From: Sphingobacterium micropteri
Lineage (GTDB): Bacteria > Bacteroidota > Bacteroidia > Sphingobacteriales > Sphingobacteriaceae
Assembly (NCBI RefSeq): GCF_014692515.1
Contig: NZ_JACOIK010000006.1
Coordinates: forward strand, 62,001 to 126,000
Direction of reading: 5' to 3'
DNA length: 64,000 nt
The notes under the pieces are model-generated. The model was not told the origin of the DNA. It searched no databases and saw only the letters and a list, made by a program, of their open reading frames with translations. The translations under genes and the position numbers were made by a program. Below are positions 1 to 7,889 of the stretch, in pieces. Numbering within the stretch: the stretch's first letter is position 1; each line of letters starts with the position of its first letter.

Positions 1-711
1 GCCCGCTGGTACCGTCATTGTGATAGCCTTGGTATTTTGGTTTGGCAAGATATGCCGAGTGGTGATCTTGGTGGAAATATCTGGGATATGCAGCCCGGTA
101 AAATTTCCAATGGTATTCATGATAAGGATCGCACACCTGAATCCGAAGCGATCTATAAAAAAGAATGGAAGGCGATCATGGATGCATTACATAACTTTCC
201 GAGTATTGTGATTTGGGTACCTTTCAATGAAGCATGGGGACAGTTCAAAACGAAAGAAATTACGGAATGGACGATGAACTATGATCCATCCCGTTTGGTG
301 AATAGCGCCAGTGGGGGGAATTTCGCCTTTATCGGACATATTTTGGACATCCATAACTATCCAGGTGCTGCCATGCCCGATCCGAATCTTTTTGGCGACA
401 AATTCATACTGGCGTTGGGCGAGTTTGGCGGGTTAGGGTTACCGGTAGAAGGTCATACTTGGCAGGAGAAAGACAACTGGGGTTATCAATCGTTTAAAAA
501 TAAAGAAGAGCTTACCAAGCGTTATCAGGAATTGGTGACAGATCTGAATGAGCTAATTAAGCGCGGATTATCTGCCGGCGTCTATACGCAGACAACGGAT
601 GTAGAAGTGGAAACAAATGGTTTGATGACGTACGATAGAAAAATTATTAAAATTCCAGAAGCAGAGCTTAAGAAAATGCATGAAGTGTTATATAATCATG
701 TAGTTGAATAA
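1..711 (+). CDS. Glycoside hydrolase family 2, C-terminal part (5' end outside window)
   Basis: The frame is open from base 1, so the gene begins upstream; 236 residues are visible. They match the TIM-barrel catalytic domain of GH2 enzymes (beta-galactosidase, beta-glucuronidase and related exo-enzymes). The fragment opens with the RWYRHCD and LVWQDMPS signatures. NEAWGQ places the acid/base Glu at fragment residue 77, and LGEFGGLG places the likely nucleophile Glu at residue 141. Both catalytic residues are intact. The exact sugar cannot be told from this part. The gene converges on the response regulator at 790-1569, with a stem-loop between them. Family call is firm, specificity open. Confidence 0.88.
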   Translation, partial: ARWYRHCDSLGILVWQDMPSGDLGGNIWDMQPGKISNGIHDKDRTPESEAIYKKEWKAIMDALHNFPSIVIWVPFNEAWGQFKTKEITEWTMNYDPSRLVNSASGGNFAFIGHILDIHNYPGAAMPDPNLFGDKFILALGEFGGLGLPVEGHTWQEKDNWGYQSFKNKEELTKRYQELVTDLNELIKRGLSAGVYTQTTDVEVETNGLMTYDRKIIKIPEAELKKMHEVLYNHVVE

Positions 712-743
712 TGATATAATCCCCCTTTACAACTTTTAAGAAG

Positions 744-774
744 AAAGCTCGGATAGTAAAACTATTCGAGCTTT
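744..774. terminator. Rho-independent terminator between convergent genes
   Basis: Arms 744-756 and 762-774 pair over 13 bp with one G-T wobble and a 5-nt loop, and a T-rich run follows on the plus strand. It sits 33 bp after the GH2 stop and 16 bp beyond the end of the minus-strand response regulator, so it may serve both directions. Confidence 0.75.
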
Positions 775-789
775 TTCTTATTTTGATAT

Positions 790-1569
790 CTATTTATGCT
801 TTGCGGCGTAATCTTTGGGACTGATTCCAAATTGTTTTTGGAAGTTACGGGAAAAATGTGATGCAGTGCTGAACCCCAAAAGATTCGCGATCTCATAAAC
901 TTTGTGCTCTCCATCCAACAATAGCTGAGAGGCCTTGTTTAATCGTGTTTGATTTATTAATTCATTTGGAGATAAATCTGATAACACCTTTATCTTTCGA
1001 TAGAGAGTCGGTCTACTCATATACAATCGATCCGCCAACATGTCGACGCAAAGTGTAGGATCCGCCATATTTTCTAAAATAAGCTTATTGAGCTTTTTTA
1101 AGAACGCTTGGTCAGACTTGTTGTGCCCGCTGACGTCCAGAGGACTGTTAGGTGTCCGTTGGAAATGATCTTTTACATGTTTTCTATTACGTAATAAGCT
1201 CGCTATCTGCGCCTCTAGAAAGTTAGGCGAAAAAGGCTTTTCAATATAGGCATCTGCTCCATATTCCAATCCTTCTATTTTAGATTGCAGACTGTTTTTT
1301 GCCGTTAGCATAATAAAAGGTATATGGCTGTATTTTTCGTCCTCTTTGAGTTTGGTGCAAAACTCGTAACCGTTTAATTGGGGCATCATGATATCGCTGA
1401 CAATTAAGTCAACATCATGCGCATAAACGTATTCTAAAGCCTCTTTTCCATTGTGGGCTTTTACCACTTCATACTTATCCTCTAAATCGTCCGCTATAAA
1501 GTCTAATATGTCCACGTGGTCATCCGCTAATAAAATAATAGACTTTCCTGTTTCCAAATCAATATGCAT
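790..1569 (-). CDS. Response regulator with receiver and AraC-type DNA-binding domain
   Basis: A 259-residue cytoplasmic regulator. The receiver domain (about 10-122) has the acidic pair D16/D17, phospho-acceptor D59 in LIVSDIMMP, T89 and K111 of the conserved Lys-Pro. An AraC-type helix-turn-helix domain fills about 158-257. In most Bacteroidota these two domains are fused behind the kinase in one hybrid two-component protein of about 1300-1400 residues; here they form a separate gene starting 5 bp after the kinase stop, in a different frame. The kinase upstream (1575-4679) is the obvious partner. Likely targets are the paired boxes upstream of nearby transport and enzyme genes (inference). 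Confidence 0.93.
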   Translation of the reverse strand: MHIDLETGKSIILLADDHVDILDFIADDLEDKYEVVKAHNGKEALEYVYAHDVDLIVSDIMMPQLNGYEFCTKLKEDEKYSHIPFIMLTAKNSLQSKIEGLEYGADAYIEKPFSPNFLEAQIASLLRNRKHVKDHFQRTPNSPLDVSGHNKSDQAFLKKLNKLILENMADPTLCVDMLADRLYMSRPTLYRKIKVLSDLSPNELINQTRLNKASQLLLDGEHKVYEIANLLGFSTASHFSRNFQKQFGISPKDYAAKHK

Positions 1570-1574
1570 AGCAT

Positions 1575-4500
1575 TTATAATGGTATCTCCAAAACAAATA
1601 TATTCAATTTTTCGGAATTCTTCTTATAAGCCAGCGTTCCACCGTGCAAAGAAGCAAACGAGAAAGCTAACGCCAGGCCTAATCCCGAACCCTTTACCCG
1701 ATAATGTGAACTGGCGCGTTGAAATGGCTCGAATATTTGCGTCATCTCTTCGTCGGAAAGCAAGATACCATCGTTTTTTATTTCGATACAGAAGTTTGCT
1801 TTTTCTGTTATTTTATAAAGATTTATATAGACCTCCTTTTCGGCATATTTGATAGCATTTGACAATAAATTAGAAAGAATCTTATACATGGCTTCAATAT
1901 CGACATCGGCATATAAGGTTTTGTCTAGTGATTTGGTCAATTTGATTTGCTTGCTTTCAATTAATGGGGCAAAATCTTGTAAACAGATTGAAATAAGGGA
2001 GCTCACGGATTGTTTTTTAAGTTTTAAAGAAAAATGATCGCTTTCTACTTTTCTGAAGTCCAGTAAATTATCGGTCATTAGAAGTAGTTTTTCCGTGTTT
2101 TGATGGATGGTTCTTAACCACTTTTCTGATTTTTTAGGCTCGGTACCCAACATTATTTTCTCCAGTGGCGCTTTGATAAGCGTTAATGGTGTTTTGATGT
2201 CGTGGGTTATCTGCATGAAGAAATCCATTTTAGCTTTATACAATTCCTTTTCTTTATGTGCTCTGATTTTTTCTAACCGTTGTCTATTCTTCTCTTTCAT
2301 CTTCTGATCGTAACGATAAATTAATGCGCCTATTAAGCCCATAGTCAATAGTGCGTAAATAATATAAGCTGGAACACTAGCCCAAAAAGGGGGGAGTATA
2401 ACTATTTCTAGCGATTTTACTTTTGAAATCGGCATTCTATTGGCGTCAGCAGCCATGACTTCAAAGGTATATTTGCCAGGGGGAATCTTTGTGAAATTTG
2501 CTTTAGTGTTATTTCTTAAAAAAGTCCATGTCGTGTCTAGTCCTACTAGCCGATACAAGTAAGAGGTCGCATTTGCAGAGGCAAAATTTAAAGCAACAAA
2601 ATCAAGGCTAACGGTTGATTCGTCGTATTTTAACTTTATTTTGTTAGTATACAAAATAGATTTTGACAGCGCGCTGCTTTTGTCGTTTATAGTCAGTTCT
2701 TGCTGGTTTGTCTGGATACCGGTGATGTAGATGGGCGTGTCAAAATCCGTTTTATATAAATCGGTGACTGACGAGGGGTCAAATCTGATCAGTCCTTTCG
2801 ATGCTCCAAAGTAGAGCAATCCCTTAGAGTCCTTGAAAGCGGAATTATAATTGAACTGGAGATCCAATAAACCGTGTTCTAAATTATAGGTTTCAATTCT
2901 ATAAGACCCAATATCCATCTTCACTAATCCCTTGGTTGTCGATATCCACAGATTTTCTCCGTTATCTTCCTCCATCGCCAAGATGAGGTTGCTCGGCAGT
3001 CCATCTTTTGAGGTAAAACGTCTGAAAGATTGGTTATTCTTATCGTAAATACATAAGCCACTCTCTGTAGCGACCCAAATCTGTCCTTTTGAGTCTTGAA
3101 ATACACGAGTCACCCGATTGCCACTAATCGTAGAATGATCTTTTGGGTCATGTACAAAACGTGTCGGTTTGTCTTCCTTCGGATCTAATTTGTATAGTCC
3201 GTCGCGCCAAGTGGAGAACCATAAGTTATGCTCCTTATCCTCAAAAATAGACGTAAAGAACACATGACCGGGCACACCTTTAAAGGGAACAAAACGATCT
3301 TCGCCCGGAATAAATTGAAAAATTCCCGGAGCAGTTGCTAGGAGAATTTTGCCTTTGGATGTTTTATAGATATGATAAATAAAGTTACTCTTGAGTGTTT
3401 GATGCGTATTGTTGGAATCAAAATGTTTGATCACTTTCTTTTGTCGTATATCAATGACGTCAAGTCCTTGGAAAAATGTGCCGATAAGTAAGCTGTCTCC
3501 TGCGATGAGCAAGCCATGTATATTGCTATGTGCCAAACCATTTTCTGGGCCGAAATTCATGAAGTTATTGTTTTTTTGATCCCAGTACGTTAGTCCTTGA
3601 TCCTCCGTGCCTATCCAAAGATTTTGTTCGTTATCCTCTACAATCTCTCTGACAGCGTGCCCGCCAATCGAATTGGGCGAGTTACGGGGAAAGATCTTTT
3701 CAAATAGATTATGCTGGGGGTGATAATAGTTTATTCCGCCAAAAAAGGTACCAATCCATATCCCATCTTGGCTATCTTTCATAACCGCATAAATAGCATT
3801 ATCGGAAAGGCTCCACGGATTGTCCTTTTCATGGATAATATGTGTTGTTTTATTGGTCTTCATTTCATGCACGAATAATCCGCTTTCCGTTCCAATCCAG
3901 AGTTGATTTTCGTTTACTTGCGCTATTTCCCGCACATAAAGTGGTTTATTGCCAATGTTTTTGATAATGTGTTGCGTTTTATTGTCTTTTCGGTTCCATT
4001 TGTAAACCCCATGATGGGATGTGCCAATCCATATATCGTTATTCTCGTCGACAAAAAGTTCCTCCACACCGCCTGTGAATTGCTTGTCGTTGGAAAATGT
4101 ATATTCTTTTCCGCTGCTCAAGTTGCAAATACTCTCTTTTAACCCTATCCAGACTTCATTATTATGATCGATACAGAAGGCATGCGTTTTTTCCTTCCAT
4201 CGCTCTGCGTAGGTTTTATCAACTATTTGTGTTTTTGGGTCGTATTTGTGCAGGCTACTATTGGAAATAAACCAAATATTTCCCTGAAGGTCTTCGGAGA
4301 TCTGCAAGCTTTCGCTTTTATAAACCTTGTCAAAAAGTGAAAATTCCTCTCGTTGCGGATCATAGATATAGATGCCTTGGTCGGTTCCCACCCAGATCTC
4401 ATTTGTGTTGCGCACCATAAGGCTATGGATGAGGTTGCTCCCCAGGCTTTTTTCATTTTCCGATTCGTGGAAAAAATTTTTGAAGCGATATCCATCAAAT

Positions 4501-4679
4501 CGATTCAATCCATCCCGTGTACCAAACCAGATAAATCCGTCGTTATCCTGTACACTGCATAATATAGCGTTATTGGATAATCCACGGTTTACTTGGAAAT
4601 GATTGAAATAATAGGGTGAGGCAGCTAGTCGTAAGGAGAAAGCACAAAAAAAGAAAAAAAGCCAAATTCTTGTTAACAT
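1575..4679 (-). CDS. Sensor histidine kinase with periplasmic two-component regulator propeller
   Basis: A 1034-residue membrane sensor. A signal peptide (about 1-20) is followed by many propeller repeats with WIGT..GL motifs (to about 650), a Y_Y_Y domain (about 690-755), one membrane helix (about 769-788), a HisKA domain with phospho-His H826 in HDIKTPL, and an ATPase domain with the N-box around 935 and GSGLGL near 997. The protein ends there, without the receiver and AraC domains of a classical hybrid sensor; those are in the next gene. In this family the periplasmic part binds an oligosaccharide signal. The start is an ATG before a clear signal peptide. It is a paralogue of the kinase at 53635-56778, which has the same domain order. 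Confidence 0.94.
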   Translation of the reverse strand: MLTRIWLFFFFCAFSLRLAASPYYFNHFQVNRGLSNNAILCSVQDNDGFIWFGTRDGLNRFDGYRFKNFFHESENEKSLGSNLIHSLMVRNTNEIWVGTDQGIYIYDPQREEFSLFDKVYKSESLQISEDLQGNIWFISNSSLHKYDPKTQIVDKTYAERWKEKTHAFCIDHNNEVWIGLKESICNLSSGKEYTFSNDKQFTGGVEELFVDENNDIWIGTSHHGVYKWNRKDNKTQHIIKNIGNKPLYVREIAQVNENQLWIGTESGLFVHEMKTNKTTHIIHEKDNPWSLSDNAIYAVMKDSQDGIWIGTFFGGINYYHPQHNLFEKIFPRNSPNSIGGHAVREIVEDNEQNLWIGTEDQGLTYWDQKNNNFMNFGPENGLAHSNIHGLLIAGDSLLIGTFFQGLDVIDIRQKKVIKHFDSNNTHQTLKSNFIYHIYKTSKGKILLATAPGIFQFIPGEDRFVPFKGVPGHVFFTSIFEDKEHNLWFSTWRDGLYKLDPKEDKPTRFVHDPKDHSTISGNRVTRVFQDSKGQIWVATESGLCIYDKNNQSFRRFTSKDGLPSNLILAMEEDNGENLWISTTKGLVKMDIGSYRIETYNLEHGLLDLQFNYNSAFKDSKGLLYFGASKGLIRFDPSSVTDLYKTDFDTPIYITGIQTNQQELTINDKSSALSKSILYTNKIKLKYDESTVSLDFVALNFASANATSYLYRLVGLDTTWTFLRNNTKANFTKIPPGKYTFEVMAADANRMPISKVKSLEIVILPPFWASVPAYIIYALLTMGLIGALIYRYDQKMKEKNRQRLEKIRAHKEKELYKAKMDFFMQITHDIKTPLTLIKAPLEKIMLGTEPKKSEKWLRTIHQNTEKLLLMTDNLLDFRKVESDHFSLKLKKQSVSSLISICLQDFAPLIESKQIKLTKSLDKTLYADVDIEAMYKILSNLLSNAIKYAEKEVYINLYKITEKANFCIEIKNDGILLSDEEMTQIFEPFQRASSHYRVKGSGLGLALAFSFASLHGGTLAYKKNSEKLNIFVLEIPL

Positions 4680-4742
4680 GTAAACAGGTTTATCTCATAA
4701 AAATAGCAGAAGTTTTTATAATCGACAAGGCTAAAGAGTCTT

Positions 4743-4774
4743 TGAGACAAATTCCTATTGTAATGAGACGATTT
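4743..4774 (+). promoter_or_regulatory. Candidate regulator operator: two direct boxes 21 bp apart
   Basis: TGAGACAAATT begins at 4743 and TGAGACGATTT at 4764: two near-identical boxes in direct orientation, two helical turns apart. They lie in the divergent region between the sensor kinase (minus, start 4679) and the epimerase (plus, start 4875), about 100 bp from the latter. Similar pairs with the same spacing precede four other units here. Binding by the local AraC-type regulators is inference. Confidence 0.6.
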
Positions 4775-4874
4775 TGATTGGAATTCTCCGGATATGTCTT
4801 TATAATGCGTTTCTTTTCAATTGATCCAAAATGTTAAAGAAAATCTTTAATATTGAGAAACTTAAAATAAACGA

Positions 4875-6023
4875 ATGAAGAAAAATCAAATAAACCTATT
4901 TTCGGTATTGATGGTGGTGCTCGTCGGAGCATGCCAAAGTAATGTTGAAGAACAGAAAACTGCTTCAGGACTCGAACGGAAAAATTTTCAACGTGTTGTA
5001 AACGGTCAAGAAACGGATTTATTTACCTTGCGAAATAAATCGGGCGCAGAGGTTTGTATAACAAATTATGGTGGTCGAATAGTCTCCTTATTGGTGCCGG
5101 ATCGTGATGGACAGCTTCAAGATGTCGTGCTAGGCTTTGACAACATACACGAATATGTAGACAAGCCATCGTCATTTGGTGCCACTGTTGGAAGATTCGC
5201 AAACAGAATTGCTTACGGGAAATTTGTATTGGATGGAGACACGATTTCATTAGATGTCAATGACGGTGAACATACGATTCACGGCGGGGCAGAGGGATGG
5301 CGTAGCCAAGTGTTCGACGCCGAACAGCCTGCGGATAATTCGCTTATATTAAGTTATGTCTCGAAAGATGGGGAAGCTGGATTTCCGGGCGAGGTTCAAG
5401 TAAAAGTGACCTTTAGCTTAAGCGACGACAATGCCTTGAAAATAGATTATTTGGCAGAAACTGATAGGAAAACGGTTATCAATATGACGAACCATAGTTT
5501 CTTTAATTTGTCCGGTAACCCCGAAAATCCGATTTTAGATCATGTGCTTTTGGTTAATGCCGATGGCTACACGCCCTTGAATGAAGAACTCATCACTACG
5601 GGTACGATAGAGACTGTGGCATCTACCCCATTTGATTTTACAAAGCCTATCTCGGTTAAGGAAGCATTGGCGCGCAACAGCTTGCATCAACAGTTACAGC
5701 TTGCACAAGGGTTTGATCATAACTATGTTCTCCGTACAGATGGAAACTTAGGACATGTGGCAGCAGCAGTATATTCGCCTGTTACAGGTATCTCGCTTGA
5801 TGTGTATACGACAGAACCGGGTATGCAGGTGTACACGGGCAATATGTTGGATGGTTCACGAATGGGTAAAGGCCAGATTACTTATCATAAGCAGACGGGC
5901 ATTTGCTTAGAACCTCAGCATTACCCCGACTCACCGAATAAGCCGGAATGGCCGACAACAATCTTGGAGCCAGACACTAAATATACAAGCACCACGATCT
6001 ATCAGTTTGGTATTCAGCATTAA
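4875..6023 (+). CDS. galM: Aldose 1-epimerase (mutarotase), lipoprotein
   Basis: A 382-residue GalM-family protein that interconverts alpha and beta anomers of free aldoses. A lipoprotein signal ends at C20 (LVGAC), so it is probably membrane-anchored in the periplasm rather than cytosolic. Family landmarks are intact: VGRFANRI (105-112), HTIHGG with H136, NHSFFNL with H207, GFDHNY with D281, and LEPQHYP with the catalytic-base candidate E346. It stands alone, divergent from the regulator pair, with candidate operator boxes upstream and a terminator downstream. A sensible role is mutarotation of released monosaccharides before uptake; whether galactose, glucose or L-arabinose is preferred is not visible. 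Confidence 0.93.
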   Translation: MKKNQINLFSVLMVVLVGACQSNVEEQKTASGLERKNFQRVVNGQETDLFTLRNKSGAEVCITNYGGRIVSLLVPDRDGQLQDVVLGFDNIHEYVDKPSSFGATVGRFANRIAYGKFVLDGDTISLDVNDGEHTIHGGAEGWRSQVFDAEQPADNSLILSYVSKDGEAGFPGEVQVKVTFSLSDDNALKIDYLAETDRKTVINMTNHSFFNLSGNPENPILDHVLLVNADGYTPLNEELITTGTIETVASTPFDFTKPISVKEALARNSLHQQLQLAQGFDHNYVLRTDGNLGHVAAAVYSPVTGISLDVYTTEPGMQVYTGNMLDGSRMGKGQITYHKQTGICLEPQHYPDSPNKPEWPTTILEPDTKYTSTTIYQFGIQH

Positions 6024-6048
6024 GCATTCAACCTATCTGGGTTAATAG

Positions 6049-6083
6049 AAAGCGATGTAGATTTTATCTCATCGCTTTTTTTA
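6049..6083 (+). terminator. Rho-independent terminator after the epimerase
   Basis: Arms aaagcgatg (6049-6057) and catcgcttt (6070-6078) form a 9-bp stem, with a possible small inner stem in the 12-nt loop, and a T run follows at once. It begins 26 bp after the stop codon of the epimerase gene. Confidence 0.85.
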
Positions 6084-6095
6084 TGTATTACTGAT

Positions 6096-6127
6096 TGATA
6101 CGATTATGCAAAAAAATGAGACAATTT
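6096..6127 (+). promoter_or_regulatory. Candidate regulator operator: two direct boxes 21 bp apart
   Basis: TGATACGATT begins at 6096 and TGAGACAATTT at 6117, the same direct-repeat layout as at 4743-4774. It lies just behind the epimerase terminator and 308 bp before the first gene of the next operon, leaving room for a long leader. The stretch from here to about 6170 resembles the region at 48811-48885, including a shared TTGATAC start, an A-rich run and a similar tail. Confidence 0.62.
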
Positions 6128-6434
6128 AACAGATTAATGCAACCGCCTTTCTCTAACATTGTATCAGCAATTAGAACTCGAAAATAGTGATGATGAAATA
6201 ACGCCGACTAACTAGGTAAATCGAATAATCACACTTGTTTAAAAAAAGATATAAACGTTGCGTAAGAACGGTAGCAGCTTTATTTACCGCGTTTATGCTT
6301 CGTCTGCAGAGGGAGTAATAATACAATTATATAACGTAAACTAAATATTTAATTAAAGAACATCAGGAAATAATACAAAGAACCAATAGTAGTACTATAG
6401 CTAGTATGTAGAATAAAATTTTAACCAATATAAA

Positions 6435-7880
6435 ATGTATATGAAAGTAGAGAAAATGAGTAAGAGGTGGAGGTCATTCCATGCAATATGGCTCTCCATG
6501 GTAATGCTTTGCTTTGTGCAGTGTAAGGAGAGTAGTGATGAAGATTCTGTTGTAGATTTTGATCCTTCGAAACCGGTCACCGTGACGGATTTTCTCCCGA
6601 AAGAGGGAGGGGCAGGGAGCAATTTGATCCTTTATGGTGATAATTTCGGCAGCGATCGTTCCCGCGTTAACGTAGTTATCGGTGGCAAGCAAGCGCCCGT
6701 CATCAATGTAAAGAATGGCACGTTGTATTGTACGGTCCCACAAGGAGCCTTTGATGGCGATATAAAGGTTTCCGTATTGGATAGAGGAGGAGAAGAAGTG
6801 GCGCGTACGGAGGCCAAGGAGGCGTTTGTTTATATAAAGAAATTGTTGTCTTCTACCCTTGCAGGGCAGTTTTATGAGGTAACCAACCAGTTCGAAGAAA
6901 AGGAAGGGCCATTTGACGACTGTGGTGGGTTTGAAAAAATGAATTGGTTCGCATTTGATCCGCAAAATCCTGATCACATGTATGTAGTGGCAGAGGATAA
7001 AAATGCGAGACTAGTAGATCTGAAGAACGAATACGTCAGTTATTTTCGTACTGGATTACCACGAGTATCTGCCATCGCTTGGCGGATAGACGGCAACCAG
7101 GATTTGATTGTTCCGGAAAATCATGCTAGTGATACGAAAGTGGCACATCATATTTTCTCGAGAGCGAACGGCTTCAAGGCACCGGGAAATCCTATTCCCG
7201 TAAATGCACGTGGTGTGAATGGTCTTATGGTTCATCCTAAAAATGGTGAATTGTATTATTCTGGTTTCCGTGCGAATAGCATCTTCCGGTACGACTTTGA
7301 GGAACAGAAAGTCGTAGCGGCGTTTCCAAGTGCATATTCTGCAAATGCCATATTCATGGTCGTTCATCCTTCGGGAGACTATGCTTATTTAACCAATTTT
7401 GAACGGAATTATATTATGAAGTCTGAATACGATTACGAACGGAAAACGTTTAAAAATCCTTATCCTATTGCGGGAATGCCTGGGCAAGCTGGATACGCGG
7501 ATGGAGTCGGGACTTTTGCACGTTTAAATCGTCCTGTTCAGGGTGTTTTTGTGAAGAATCCGGACTATGAAGAACAAGGCGGTGAACAGTACGATTATTA
7601 TTTCTGTGATATGAATAATCATGCTGTCCGGAAGGTGACGCCAGAGGGTCGGGTGACTACTTTTGCGGGGCGGGGTAACAACGGTACTGCTGGGTATGCC
7701 AATGGCGATTTACGTGCGGAAACACGTTTCGATCAACCGGCAGCGATTGCATATGATGAAGCTCGAGAGTGTTTTTACATAGGAGAGCGTGGTAAAAATA
7801 AAGTCATCCGGAAAATCGCGAGAGAAACCGAAGACGACGCAATTCCTGAAAACGAAGAAGAACCAACCGATAACGATTAA
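6435..7880 (+). CDS. IPT/TIG and NHL-repeat surface lipoprotein
   Basis: A 481-residue lipoprotein with lipobox Cys C30 (FVQC) when read from the first ATG; ATG 6456 would give a more compact signal peptide and is equally plausible. An IPT/TIG immunoglobulin-like domain (about 45-130) with LPKEGGAGSNLILYG-type features is followed by an NHL/propeller region (about 150-470) with repeats such as ADGVGTFARLNRP and DMNNHAVRKVTPEG. Such proteins are common among surface glycan-binding components of polysaccharide loci, but the ligand is unknown. It is unusual in preceding SusC; such accessory proteins normally follow SusD. The next gene starts 9 bp after its stop, so they are co-transcribed. Confidence 0.85.
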   Translation: MYMKVEKMSKRWRSFHAIWLSMVMLCFVQCKESSDEDSVVDFDPSKPVTVTDFLPKEGGAGSNLILYGDNFGSDRSRVNVVIGGKQAPVINVKNGTLYCTVPQGAFDGDIKVSVLDRGGEEVARTEAKEAFVYIKKLLSSTLAGQFYEVTNQFEEKEGPFDDCGGFEKMNWFAFDPQNPDHMYVVAEDKNARLVDLKNEYVSYFRTGLPRVSAIAWRIDGNQDLIVPENHASDTKVAHHIFSRANGFKAPGNPIPVNARGVNGLMVHPKNGELYYSGFRANSIFRYDFEEQKVVAAFPSAYSANAIFMVVHPSGDYAYLTNFERNYIMKSEYDYERKTFKNPYPIAGMPGQAGYADGVGTFARLNRPVQGVFVKNPDYEEQGGEQYDYYFCDMNNHAVRKVTPEGRVTTFAGRGNNGTAGYANGDLRAETRFDQPAAIAYDEARECFYIGERGKNKVIRKIARETEDDAIPENEEEPTDND

Positions 7881-7889
7881 TGATAAATT

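Larger units (their letters stand above)
6024..6434. other. Intergenic region upstream of the first SusCD operon
   Basis: A 411-bp gap with no credible reading frame. It contains the terminator of the epimerase gene (6049-6083) and a candidate operator pair (6096-6127). The remaining 300 bp are AT-rich and probably hold the promoter and leader of the IPT-SusC-SusD operon. I could not identify a convincing -33/-7 promoter pair by eye. Confidence 0.6.

Noticed and set aside
6474..6977. 167-codon minus-strand frame opposite the IPT/NHL gene
   Set aside because: Antisense shadow of a gene with clear lipoprotein signal and domain features; no family resemblance.
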